A stretch of DNA of 38,939 bases. Origin: Ignavibacteriota bacterium (GTDB lineage Bacteria; Bacteroidota; Ignavibacteria; UBA10030; UBA6906). Location of the stretch: contig PMJR01000085.1 of the NCBI GenBank assembly GCA_003158475.1, positions 18,992-57,930 on the forward strand, in the 5' to 3' direction. How positions within the stretch are numbered: the first letter of the stretch is position 1; each line of letters begins with the position of its first letter. The position numbers and the translations under genes were made by a program. The notes under the pieces were generated by a model that had not been told where the DNA came from, searched no databases, and saw only the letters and a list, made by a program, of their open reading frames with translations. This document shows, one piece after another, positions 16,411-24,357 of the stretch.

Positions 16411-17219
16411 ACCGCCACCTGGAATTTGATCGGCTCATAAGATTTATACCCGACCAGCGTAAAATTTTCGAACCTTAATTCGTCTATGGGTACGTCGTCA
16501 ATTTTCACGGAGGGGAGAGGTTTCGGTGTGCGCGTGAGCTGTTCCCGGAGCCCCTCGATATGGTTCACGTAGATATGCGCGTCGACGATCGTATGGCTGA
16601 ATATTCCCGGCGTCAGTCCGGCCTCGTGTGCCAGTATCTGTGTCAGGAGCGCGTACGCGGCGAGGTTGAACGGTATCCCCAGGGCGATATCCCCGGAACG
16701 CTGTGTGAGGTGGCAGCAGAGTCTCTCCTGCTGGACGTTGAACGTGAACGTGTAGTGGCATGGGGGGAGCCTGCTCTCCAGCGCGTTCCCGGGTTCCCAG
16801 GCCGTCACGACCATCCGGCGGGAGTTCGGATCGGTCTTCAGGAGCTCGATCACACGAGAGATCTGGTCCACCTCCACCACTTCATACTTCCCCGTGGAGG
16901 GATTGATCTGTGCGCTCGGAAACCGGCGCCAGTAGCGCCCGTACGCGGTTTCCAGATTCCCATTTTCGTCCGCCCACGCGTTCCAGATCTTTGTGTGCTT
17001 CATCAGGTTCCGGATGTGGTCCTCGCCGGAGAGGTACCAGAGGACCTCATAGAGCATGGCGTCGAAGTTCACCTTCTTTGTCGTCAGCAGGGGATACCCC
17101 TTCGCCAGATCGACCTTGTAATGTTCGGCGAAGCAGGATATCGAATCCACCCCCGTCCGGTTCTTCTTCATCGTGCCGTTGGTCAGCACCCGTTCGACAA
17201 GATCCAGATACTCCCGCAT
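16407..17219 (-). CDS. thyA: Thymidylate synthase
   Basis: ThyA methylates dUMP to dTMP using methylene-tetrahydrofolate. The 270-residue protein carries the catalytic Cys154 in RLPPCHYTF, the dUMP-binding RSGDIALGIPFNLAAYA motif and DAHIYVNH. I start at the ATG 17219 (MREYLDLVERVL), preceded by GGGGAA, as homology begins there. The same frame stays open to 17339 and runs into the remnant of an ABC ATPase, so an N-terminal 40-residue extension is possible but unlikely. It is followed by folA with a 4-bp overlap. Confidence 0.95.
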   Translation of the reverse strand: MREYLDLVERVLTNGTMKKNRTGVDSISCFAEHYKVDLAKGYPLLTTKKVNFDAMLYEVLWYLSGEDHIRNLMKHTKIWNAWADENGNLETAYGRYWRRFPSAQINPSTGKYEVVEVDQISRVIELLKTDPNSRRMVVTAWEPGNALESRLPPCHYTFTFNVQQERLCCHLTQRSGDIALGIPFNLAAYALLTQILAHEAGLTPGIFSHTIVDAHIYVNHIEGLREQLTRTPKPLPSVKIDDVPIDELRFENFTLVGYKSYEPIKFQVAV

Positions 17220-17334
17220 GCCATTCCCCGTGTCGATGATCCCCCGCGCTCCGGAGGTTCCCCCAAAGTAGCAACGCACCCGCCGAAAAGCAATTCTGCG
17301 GCCCGCCGCTTGAGCCCTCCGCTCGACATCGAGA

Positions 17335-17502
17335 CCCATGAGCGCCGTCCTCCCTGCGCCGTTCTCTCCCGGGAGCCCGAAAAATCTCCCCCTGTTTCAC
17401 CGAGAGGGAGAACCGTCGAGTGCCCTGACCGGGGCGCGCCGACGTCACCTGGTAGATCTTGAGCAGGTTCTCAGCTTCAATGGCGGCATCAGTCGGGCTC
17501 AT
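17335..17502 (-). pseudogene. Remnant of an ABC transporter ATP-binding protein gene
   Basis: From the ATG at 17502 the minus strand encodes a typical ABC ATPase opening (AAIEAENLLKIYQ, then RFSLSVKQGEIF). At the T5 run (complement of A5 near 17378-17384) the frame shifts by one. In the next frame it continues FGLPGENGAGRTALMG, a Walker A motif with its Lys changed to Arg. Similarity ends there, with no signature or Walker B. The gene is therefore both frameshifted and cut to about 55-60 codons, and the post-shift frame runs directly into thyA. An upstream promoter (17540-17568) is still intact. Confidence 0.78.
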
Positions 17503-17539
17503 GGGTTGCAACAGAGCAAGGAAGGAAAAATGAAGAGAA

Positions 17540-17568
17540 ACTGTACGATGAAATCCACGGAATATCAA
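17540..17568 (-). promoter_or_regulatory. Candidate promoter for the ABC remnant and thyA-folA
   Basis: Minus-strand TTGATA (17568-17563, five of six consensus), 17-bp spacer, TACAGT (17545-17540). The start would be near 17533, about 30 nt before the remnant's ATG and about 314 nt before thyA. With no other strong site seen, thyA-folA may now be expressed from the promoter of the dead ABC gene. Confidence 0.45.
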
Positions 17569-17612
17569 GAAAACAGGGATCTCCGGGGCTCTCGCGGCAC
17601 TCTTTTCCATGG

Positions 17613-17639
17613 TTTGGCCGTAACAAACAGCAGGCCAAA
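17613..17639. repeat. Inverted repeat TTTGGCC-N13-GGCCAAA
   Basis: Two perfect 7-bp arms (17613-17619 and 17633-17639) flank a 13-bp spacer, upstream of the repeat-protein gene. It could be a protein-binding site or a weak hairpin in the leader. No clear promoter was found around it. Confidence 0.3.
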
Positions 17640-17691
17640 ACGTAACACTATGAAAGAGAAGGTCATACTGAAACGCGAAAGCGACATTGTC

Positions 17692-19575
17692 ATGAACCCG
17701 AAAAAATACTTCTGGCCGGGATGGGTGGGGTGTCTCTTTTTGGCATCTGCGGTGGTAACCGCCGCCGGCGAAAAACAGATCGTCTCTCTCAAAGACCTGA
17801 GCGAGACGCAGGTCAAGTGCGCCGGGTTCCAGATTCAACAGGAAGCAATTGTTCATATCAAGGCGGTGGGCGCAGGGGGCGAAAACAAGTGGTCATATCG
17901 GAACGGCGATCGCGGCGGGGACTTGACCGCGTATCCCTGGATCATTGACGCCGATACGCGCAACGTGGTCTGGGAGATGACCGTCGATAACTCCTCGAAA
18001 TGGAAGGATGAAAGGAGTTTCGACGGAACGGTGACGCTCCCGGCCGGTTCCTACGAAGTGTATATCGCCGCCGCAACGTTTTCCATCAACACCGCATTCA
18101 CCCACATCTCGATGACCGTCGACCACCGGAAGAATCCGCTCTTCGGCGACGTGCGGGAAGAAAAGAAGAATTTCTTCCACTGGCTTTCCGGCTGGTGGTC
18201 CGACGACTTCATGAAGTCGTGGGACAAACGGTCCCGGACATGGGGGATCGATCTCCTTGTCGATGAATCCGTCGTCGTCTCGTCGTTCAATCCCCCCAAA
18301 GCCCGCGACAATGTGGTGATCAAGGCGACGGGTCTCGGTGAAAACGAGGTTATCCGGAAGTCGTTCTCGCTCGGCGAAGCCGCAACGCTGTTCATCTACG
18401 CACTGGGGGAAGGGGACAAGGAGAATCAGCTCTCGGACCACGGCTGGATCGTGAACACGGCCGACAGAAAACGCGTATGGGAGATGCAGCTTCGCAACTG
18501 CACGTACGCCGGAGGAGCGGAAAAGAACATCCGCTACGTCAACTCGGTCACACTTCCGAAAGGCGACTACACTCTCTACTATGTAACGGACGGAAGCCAC
18601 TCGAGCGTCTGCTGGAACGCGAACCCCCCGTATGATCCGCTCAGCTGGGGGATCACGGTGTCCGCCGACCACGAAAAAGAACGGAAGAACTTCAGGGCGA
18701 TCCCGAACGAGGATGACCGGAATGTCGTCGTGAGCCTCATCCATCCCAAGAACAGCGACTACCTGTCGGAGGGATTCACGCTGAAGAAGGACGCCCGCAT
18801 CCGCATCTACGCGATCGGCGAGAGGGACAATTCACGCCGCTCGATGGCGGACTACGGGACGATCCTCGACGCAAAGACGCGCGAGAAGGTCTGGACGATG
18901 GACGTCGATAGGACGTCGCACGCCGGGGGCGCGTCAAAGAACCAGTATATCGATGAGATCGTCACCCTCCCCCGGGGAAACTACATCGTGACGTACACGA
19001 CGGACGATTCGCACGCGTACGACGACTGGAATTCGGATCCTCCGTATGACAAGGAACACTACGGGATCACGGTGATGGGTGTCGGGGAAAAATGGGATCC
19101 TTCGATTGTCGGCAAGTACACCGAAGAGCGGAACAGGAACATCATCGCCCAGATCGCACGTCCCGGCAACAGCGTCGATGCATCAAAACCGTTCACCATC
19201 GACAAGACCACGCGCGTCCGTGTCTATGCGATCGGGGAGGGGATGGGCAGGGAGATGGACGACTACGGCTGGATAGAGGATGCACGGACGGGCACGGTGG
19301 TATGGGAAATGACGTACCGGATGACATTTCACGCCGGGGGCGACCGGAAAAACCGGATGGTGAACACCACCATCATACTCGATCACGGGAGTTACCGGCT
19401 CCGGTTCAAGAGCGACGATTCACACTCGTTCGGAGACTGGAACGCGGATCCTCCCGATGATCAGCAGTACTGGGGAATCACGCTCTACCGGGATGATGCG
19501 CCCCCCGCTCCGGGAGGTCCCGCCGCCCCGATGCCGCCGGCGACTCCCGAACCTCCGGACGATCCCGATAATTGA
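17692..19575 (+). CDS. Secreted protein of four repeated ~120-residue modules, function unknown
   Basis: From the ATG at 17692 a 627-residue protein begins with a good signal peptide (NPKKYFW, hydrophobic VGCLFLASAVV, cleavage near AAG). Four homologous modules follow at about 29-146, 193-327, 344-465 and 482-600, and a Pro-rich tail ends the protein. Each module has a strand like RVYAIGEG, a D(Y/H)GWI.D..T..VWEM block and LP.G.Y; modules 2-4 add HAGG/YAGG..KN and a closing (T/S)D(D/G)SHS..DWN.(D/N)PP.D...WGIT. The pattern suggests beta sandwiches related to pre-peptidase C-terminal domains (inference). A frame open from 17338 and an ATG at 17530 with GGAAGG exist, but the latter overlaps the opposite promoter and would put 54 residues before the signal. 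No T9SS tail. Confidence 0.85.
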   Translation: MNPKKYFWPGWVGCLFLASAVVTAAGEKQIVSLKDLSETQVKCAGFQIQQEAIVHIKAVGAGGENKWSYRNGDRGGDLTAYPWIIDADTRNVVWEMTVDNSSKWKDERSFDGTVTLPAGSYEVYIAAATFSINTAFTHISMTVDHRKNPLFGDVREEKKNFFHWLSGWWSDDFMKSWDKRSRTWGIDLLVDESVVVSSFNPPKARDNVVIKATGLGENEVIRKSFSLGEAATLFIYALGEGDKENQLSDHGWIVNTADRKRVWEMQLRNCTYAGGAEKNIRYVNSVTLPKGDYTLYYVTDGSHSSVCWNANPPYDPLSWGITVSADHEKERKNFRAIPNEDDRNVVVSLIHPKNSDYLSEGFTLKKDARIRIYAIGERDNSRRSMADYGTILDAKTREKVWTMDVDRTSHAGGASKNQYIDEIVTLPRGNYIVTYTTDDSHAYDDWNSDPPYDKEHYGITVMGVGEKWDPSIVGKYTEERNRNIIAQIARPGNSVDASKPFTIDKTTRVRVYAIGEGMGREMDDYGWIEDARTGTVVWEMTYRMTFHAGGDRKNRMVNTTIILDHGSYRLRFKSDDSHSFGDWNADPPDDQQYWGITLYRDDAPPAPGGPAAPMPPATPEPPDDPDN

Positions 19576-20147
19576 GACCGGATCAGTATCCGTACTTCTC
19601 CCGCCGTGAGGCTCCTCCACAATCCCGGAGAGAGCCCTTCCAGCGACAGGTCCCCGATCCTGGTCCGGATGAGCCTCAGCGTGGGATGACCCACTGCCGC
19701 TGTCATTTTCCTCACCTGCCTGTTCCGCCCCTCCGTCAGCCTCAGCTCGAGCCATGCGGTCGGCACCGATTTTCTGAAGCGGATGGGAACCGGCCGCGGC
19801 GGGAAGTCCGGTTCGCGGCCGAGGAGCGTCACCTCCGCATCCCTCGTCCTCTTCCCCTCGATGGTCACCCCGTGCCTGAGCCTCTCGAGCGCGGCAATTC
19901 CCGGTATTCGCTCCACCTGCACGACGTATGTGCGCGGGTGCATGAAGCGGGGCTCCGTGATTCCTCGTTTGATCCGGTTGTCATCCGTCAGCACCAGGAG
20001 CCCTTCGCTCTCCGCATCGAGCCGTCCCGCCGGGTAGACCGTGTCCGGGAACGGGCCGCAATCGGCGAGCGTCTTCCACTCTCCCTCGCGGGTAAACTGT
20101 GAAAGCACGCCGAAGGGCTTATAGAGGAGTATGACTGTTGCCGGCAT
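19485..20147 (-). CDS. rluE: 23S rRNA pseudouridine synthase, RluE-like (RsuA/RluB/E/F family)
   Basis: It converts a specific uridine in 23S rRNA (U2457 in E. coli RluE) to pseudouridine. The 220-residue protein has no S4 domain, like RluE, and matches that subgroup closely: LLYKPFGVLSQFT, AGRLDAESEGLLVLT with catalytic Asp44, KSVPTAWLELRLTEGRNRQVRKMTAAVGHPTLRLIR. The homologous part ends near residue 195; the last ~25 residues (GSSGGSGVAGG...) are Gly/Ala-rich and arise by reading antisense through the 3' end of the convergent repeat-protein gene (91-bp overlap). The ATG at 20147 lacks a Shine-Dalgarno sequence and has TATCTT six bases upstream. Confidence 0.9.
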   Translation of the reverse strand: MPATVILLYKPFGVLSQFTREGEWKTLADCGPFPDTVYPAGRLDAESEGLLVLTDDNRIKRGITEPRFMHPRTYVVQVERIPGIAALERLRHGVTIEGKRTRDAEVTLLGREPDFPPRPVPIRFRKSVPTAWLELRLTEGRNRQVRKMTAAVGHPTLRLIRTRIGDLSLEGLSPGLWRSLTAGEVRILIRSQLSGSSGGSGVAGGIGAAGPPGAGGASSR

Positions 20148-20213
20148 GGCGGGAAGATAAAGAGATCCAGCCACAGAAGCGACACGCGAGTGTTGACTCT
20201 CGGTCGGGTTCCC

Positions 20214-20242
20214 TTGACTTTTCCTCGGTACATTTGTATCCT
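20214..20242 (+). promoter_or_regulatory. Candidate sigma-70-type promoter of the T9SS cargo gene
   Basis: TTGACT (20214-20219), 17-bp spacer, TATCCT (20237-20242). A second TTGACT lies 21 bp upstream (20193-20198), two helical turns away. The start would be near 20249, giving a leader of about 180 nt before the ATG at 20429. Confidence 0.45.
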
Positions 20243-20428
20243 GAAAAGCATAGCCCGCCGGTGGGCGGGAGGCGGTCCGGCGTGCTCCGTTCTTGCTGCT
20301 CATGCGGCGCTGTGTGCGCGAAAACCTGTTCGCGGGACGCTTCAGCAGGGCTTCTCCCTCCTCCAGAATCTCCCCCCTCCCGCGCACAGTCGCCAGGATC
20401 ATGAAATTTTTCCACAATCCGGAACTGA
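20243..20428 (+). other. Long untranslated leader with two small hairpins
   Basis: This stretch between the candidate promoter and the T9SS cargo gene holds no convincing ORF. Two short perfect stems are visible: CCCGCC/GGGCGG with a 3-nt loop (20254-20268) and CGCGAA/TTCGCG with a 6-nt loop (20317-20334). No known riboswitch was recognised. A role in mRNA stability or control is only a possibility. Confidence 0.3.
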
Positions 20429-22387
20429 ATGACCCTTTCGGTACGATGTTGTGTTCTTCTCCTTGCCATCTCCCTCCCCCTGAACGCCCGTGCACAGCAG
20501 TTCAGGGTTGACACGCTTGCCCGGGGGCCCGCGATACAGCTCCCGTCTGCCATCGCGTTCATACCGGGATCGGTTGACAGGTTCTTCTTCGCCGAGCGAA
20601 GCAGCGGACGGGTGCGTCTGTATGACGGTTCGGTACGCCCCGGTTCGTTCCTGACGGTTCCCGTGGAGGACGAGAATGAACAGGGACTTCTCGGCGTTGC
20701 GGTACATCCCCTCTATCCTGATTCCCCTTTCGTGTACGTGTTCTACGTCCGGGCGATCGACCGGGCCGGCATTCTCGAGCGCTACCGTGACCAGGGTGGC
20801 GAAGGTGTTTCACCGCAGTTGCTCCTGTTTATTGCACGCCGCGATGACGCCACGCAGAATAACGGGGGAGCGCTCCGGTTCGGTCCGGACGGAAAGCTCT
20901 ATGTCGCGGTCGGAGATCACGCGGCCAAACCGTCGAATGCGCAGGATACGCTGGGGGGAAGAAATCTCCGCGGTAAGATTCTGCGCCTGAACCCGGACGG
21001 GACGGTCCCCGCCGACAATCCCTTCCCCGGGAGGTATTTCTGGTCCTTTGGCCTTCGCGACCCTTCAGGCCTCGGGTTCGATCCGAAGAGCGGGCGGCTG
21101 TACGTCACCGAAGGGGGGGCGACTCTCACCAACGACGTGATCGCCATCTCACGCGGGGCAAACCTCGGATGGCCGGGACGCCACAAGAGCGCGCCCGAGG
21201 CAGAACATCTCCCGGTGATCCTCTACAGCACGGGACACGGCGATCAACCCGACCTCACGGGGATCGCCGTCTACCGGGGGGATTTTTTTCCGAGGCTTAA
21301 CGGGAAAATCCTTTTTGCGGGAAACGCAGACCCGACGCTTTGGGTGGGCACGCTGAACAGCGCCGGGGATTCACTCGCCGCCTCGCCGATGTACCGCTCC
21401 AACACGGGCTTTTCGGATGTTCAGGTCGGCCCGGACGGCTGCATTTACCTGGCGAACGGTCCCTACCGGGGAAGCAGGATTGTCCGGCTCTCCCCCCTTC
21501 CGCCGCAGTTTGTTTCGGAGGCTCCGTTGAACGCCGTCCTCGGAGAGCAGTACATCTACACGCCGGCGTTTTACGGCACCCCCCCGGTCCTGGATATTCT
21601 GAGCGGCCCCCGTGGGATGGTCATCGACTCGACGGACTGGAGCATTCACTGGGTCCCGACAAAACTCGAAGCGCTCGAAGGGAAACAAACAGTCATTCTC
21701 CGCGCGCGCAATGGCGCCGGCTCGGCCGATCTGCGGTTCACGCTCGCAGTTCAGAATGTCAACGAGCCCCCGTCCCCCTTCGCGCTCACGTCCCCTCCCG
21801 ACGGAAGCGAACGTCGGTTCCTCGGCGAGGACCCCTATCTGACATTCAGCTGGTCGCCGGCGCGCGACCCGGATCTGGACACCGTCCGATACACGCTTCA
21901 GATCGACACCGTTGCCACGTTCAGCAGCCCTTTTCACTTGAACATCGACGCAGGGACCTCCAACTCTCTTCGCATTCCGCTCCCTCAGGCAAGCAACGCC
22001 TATTTCTGGCGGGTGGCTGCCACAGATGGTAAAAGTGTGACGCTCTCCGTCCCCCGGCTGTCCCGCATCGAAGTGGTCTTCTCAAAATTCCTTGGCCGTG
22101 AACGAGCCCGGCACGTCGAGCCCGTCCCCGAACAGAGTCTGCCCGCATCGTTCAACCAGGTCAATCCGGAGCCGAGCATCAGATACTCGGTGCCGCGCGA
22201 CGGTTATGTGCGCCTCACCGTCTTCAACCTGCTCGGACAGGAAGTTGCCCGTCTGTACGACGGGATACAGCAGGCGGGGACGTACGACGTGGGGATCGCA
22301 AACGTGAATCTTCCCAGCGGGATTTATTTCTACCGCCTCATCGTGCCCGGTTTCGCAGAAACCAAGAAGATGGTGGTCTCCAGGTAA
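20429..22387 (+). CDS. Secreted PQQ-dependent sugar dehydrogenase-like protein with T9SS sorting domain
   Basis: The 652-residue protein has a signal peptide (residues 1-22, ending NARA), then a beta-propeller of the soluble aldose/glucose dehydrogenase family (about 30-355): EQGLLGVAVHP, NNGGALRFGPDGKLYVAVGD, LRGKILRLNPDG, WSFGLRDPSGLGFDP and GANLGWPG. An Ig-like domain (about 365-450) and a fibronectin-III-like domain (about 455-550) follow. The type IX secretion C-terminal domain (about 580-652) has YSVPRDGYVRLTVFNLLGQEV, AGTYDV and LPSGIYFYRL. The usual catalytic His before NGG (HNGG) is Asn here (QNNGG), so dehydrogenase activity is uncertain. It is expected on the cell surface or secreted. 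Its stop is 3 bp from the convergent phosphatase gene. Confidence 0.9.
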   Translation: MTLSVRCCVLLLAISLPLNARAQQFRVDTLARGPAIQLPSAIAFIPGSVDRFFFAERSSGRVRLYDGSVRPGSFLTVPVEDENEQGLLGVAVHPLYPDSPFVYVFYVRAIDRAGILERYRDQGGEGVSPQLLLFIARRDDATQNNGGALRFGPDGKLYVAVGDHAAKPSNAQDTLGGRNLRGKILRLNPDGTVPADNPFPGRYFWSFGLRDPSGLGFDPKSGRLYVTEGGATLTNDVIAISRGANLGWPGRHKSAPEAEHLPVILYSTGHGDQPDLTGIAVYRGDFFPRLNGKILFAGNADPTLWVGTLNSAGDSLAASPMYRSNTGFSDVQVGPDGCIYLANGPYRGSRIVRLSPLPPQFVSEAPLNAVLGEQYIYTPAFYGTPPVLDILSGPRGMVIDSTDWSIHWVPTKLEALEGKQTVILRARNGAGSADLRFTLAVQNVNEPPSPFALTSPPDGSERRFLGEDPYLTFSWSPARDPDLDTVRYTLQIDTVATFSSPFHLNIDAGTSNSLRIPLPQASNAYFWRVAATDGKSVTLSVPRLSRIEVVFSKFLGRERARHVEPVPEQSLPASFNQVNPEPSIRYSVPRDGYVRLTVFNLLGQEVARLYDGIQQAGTYDVGIANVNLPSGIYFYRLIVPGFAETKKMVVSR

Positions 22388-22390
22388 GCG

Positions 22391-23623
22391 TCACCTGCTC
22401 CGGCGTATGATCACGATGGTCTTGTCGTCTGAGTAATCTATCAGCCTGTTGTGCACCTGCACATCTTCGATGATCAACTCACAGATCGCCTTTGGTGATT
22501 TCGACTTGAATTCCTTCAGTTTGGCGATCAACCGCTCTTCTCCGTACATTTCCCGTTTCTCGTTCGACGCCTCGACGATGCCGTCGGTGTAGAGCATCAT
22601 GATGTCGCCGCGACGCATGATCGTGAATTCGGTCCGGTACTTCTCCTCGGGGAAAGGGCCGATGATCTGTCCCGTCGCTCCCAGTTCCTCGGTCTGCCCG
22701 GTTGCCGCGTGGAGGACAATCGGGAAACAATGTCCTGCGTTCACGTACGTCACGAGTCCATTGTTCGAGTCGGCGAACTCGGCAAAGACCATCGAGATAA
22801 AATGCTCGGTGGTGAATGTCTTGTTGACAAGCCGGTTCAGCCGTCCGATCAGCGTGCTTATCTTCGTCTGGAACTCGACCCCCATCCGTATGGCACCGGA
22901 AACGTACAGGGCCTGTGCAGCGGCCGAGAGCCCCTTGCTTGCCGCATCTCCGATCACCACGGCCAGGCGGTCTTTGTCGTCGGAGGCCTGCAGGTAGTCG
23001 AAGAAGTCCCCACCCACGATCCGTTCGGAGAGCGAAATGCCGTAGAGGTCGTAGTTGCTGAACTTAAGCTCGTGAACCGGGAGAATGCTCCGCTGGATCT
23101 CCCGAGCCTTGTCCAGGTCACGTTCAAGATCCTTCGCCTTTCTCTCGCTCCTCCGGTTGCGGAGTGCGGACGTAAGCGCGCTGCCGATGATATTGAGGGC
23201 ATAGGTCATGTCCTCCTTGAGATAATCCGCGTTGATGGCAAGGACGTACTGGTACAGGTTGTACCCCTTCCAGAGGACCTTCTCGCCGATCCCCGTTGCC
23301 GAGTAATGGGTGATCCCTTTCTGGCGGAGATAGCGATTTGTCTCGGTCCCGACAACCGTTCCTTTCTTGTCGAGCTGTCCGAACAGCGGATAATCCAGAA
23401 CCCGGATCCGGAAGTTCTTCCGTATTTCCTCGATCTCGCCGTACTGCCGGAGCAGACGGTACGTGCCTGAATTATGCTCCAGTTTCCAGATCCGCCCCCC
23501 CTTTATCGGGATGGCTTCGTTGACGATAATGTTCTCGAGTATGTGTCCGAGGAGTTGCTCCTCGGTGCGGACCTTTTCGTCGCTCAGGACCCTGATGGTC
23601 CTGTAGAGCTTATGTTGATCCAT
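22391..23623 (-). CDS. GAF-like domain SpoIIE-type (PP2C) serine phosphatase
   Basis: A cytoplasmic 410-residue protein, probably dephosphorylating an anti-anti-sigma factor in a partner-switching pathway. The N-terminal ~155 residues look GAF-like (HILENIIVNEAIPIKGGRIWKL...), followed by a charged coiled coil (155-180, RRSERKAKDLERDLDKAREIQRSILP) and a SpoIIE/PP2C domain (190-405). Metal-binding residues are intact: Asp206 (VGGDFFDY), Asp226 (VIGDAASKGLSA), Asp347 (LYTDGIVEA) and Asp400 (DDKTIVII). AGGAG precedes the ATG at 23623. No STAS or anti-sigma gene is adjacent. It follows the DUF1684 lipoprotein gene after 53 bp and may belong to that operon. Confidence 0.93.
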   Translation of the reverse strand: MDQHKLYRTIRVLSDEKVRTEEQLLGHILENIIVNEAIPIKGGRIWKLEHNSGTYRLLRQYGEIEEIRKNFRIRVLDYPLFGQLDKKGTVVGTETNRYLRQKGITHYSATGIGEKVLWKGYNLYQYVLAINADYLKEDMTYALNIIGSALTSALRNRRSERKAKDLERDLDKAREIQRSILPVHELKFSNYDLYGISLSERIVGGDFFDYLQASDDKDRLAVVIGDAASKGLSAAAQALYVSGAIRMGVEFQTKISTLIGRLNRLVNKTFTTEHFISMVFAEFADSNNGLVTYVNAGHCFPIVLHAATGQTEELGATGQIIGPFPEEKYRTEFTIMRRGDIMMLYTDGIVEASNEKREMYGEERLIAKLKEFKSKSPKAICELIIEDVQVHNRLIDYSDDKTIVIIRRSR

Positions 23624-23676
23624 TGTCTCCTGTCATGTCGATCGTGCGTGTCCGGCGTACGCGTCGGGCGTCCGCT

Positions 23677-24357
23677 TCACTCGTGGTACTTCATCTCGCC
23701 CACCTTCAGGGCAATCCCAAGGCGGTCTTCCTTCCGTGGGATAGCGCAGGAGTACTTCGTGCTGTACGCACAGTAGGGATTGTAGGCTTTGTTCAGGTCG
23801 ATCTCGTACCGGTGGTTCGGATCATGAAGATCCTCCCCGGCGTCCAGGTAGCGTCCGACCTCGTACGTTTCATGCCCCGTGGTGCTGTCGGTGAACCAGA
23901 TGCTCAGCGTTTCGGGGTATCGTGAGTACCTCTCGGTGTCGTACCGTGTGAATTTGTACACGTTCAGACGGAGCATAACCGGCGCATCGTTGCTCCCCGG
24001 GACAGGGAACTCGACATAGGCGTAGCGGACCTGCCGCCGGGTTTCTCCTTTCGTTCCCATCACGAGCACCGTCTCCGGGACCGCGTAGGTATGAAGGACG
24101 GATTCTCCGCGAAACGCGGGGTCGATGGGGAACCAGTTGATCCCGTGGTAGCGGGCGCTCGTGTCGCGGACGAACGGCGAGTGGGGGTCGTGCGCGAAGA
24201 ACGCGTCCTTCTCCACGCGGTACGCCAGGTTATCCTCGTGAATGCGAAGGCTGTCCGCCTTCGTGAGGACCGGCAGGGACGGCCTGTGCGAACAGGACGC
24301 GAACATCATGACGCAGCCCGCACCTGCGGCTACGACGGTGCAATGCAGGTAGTTCAT
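23677..24357 (-). CDS. DUF1684 domain lipoprotein
   Basis: A 226-residue protein with an N-terminal hydrophobic segment ending FASC (Cys22), a plausible lipobox, so an envelope lipoprotein. The rest matches DUF1684: the FPIDPAFRGE lead-in, IWFTDSTTGHETYEVGRYLDAGE and the signature LDLNKAYNPYCAYSTKYSCAIPRKEDRLGIALKVGEM (described here in parts: NKAYNPYCAY, YSCAIPRKEDRL, KVGEM). Members are widespread and of unknown biochemical role. Its ATG overlaps the upstream glycosyltransferase stop by 4 bp (ATGA). Confidence 0.88.
   Translation of the reverse strand: MNYLHCTVVAAGAGCVMMFASCSHRPSLPVLTKADSLRIHEDNLAYRVEKDAFFAHDPHSPFVRDTSARYHGINWFPIDPAFRGESVLHTYAVPETVLVMGTKGETRRQVRYAYVEFPVPGSNDAPVMLRLNVYKFTRYDTERYSRYPETLSIWFTDSTTGHETYEVGRYLDAGEDLHDPNHRYEIDLNKAYNPYCAYSTKYSCAIPRKEDRLGIALKVGEMKYHE

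Noticed and set aside
17338-17691. N-terminal extension of the repeat protein to 17338 or 17530
   Set aside because: The extra residues match no domain, overlap the ABC remnant and a minus-strand promoter, and would displace a good signal peptide, although GGAAGG does precede the ATG at 17530.
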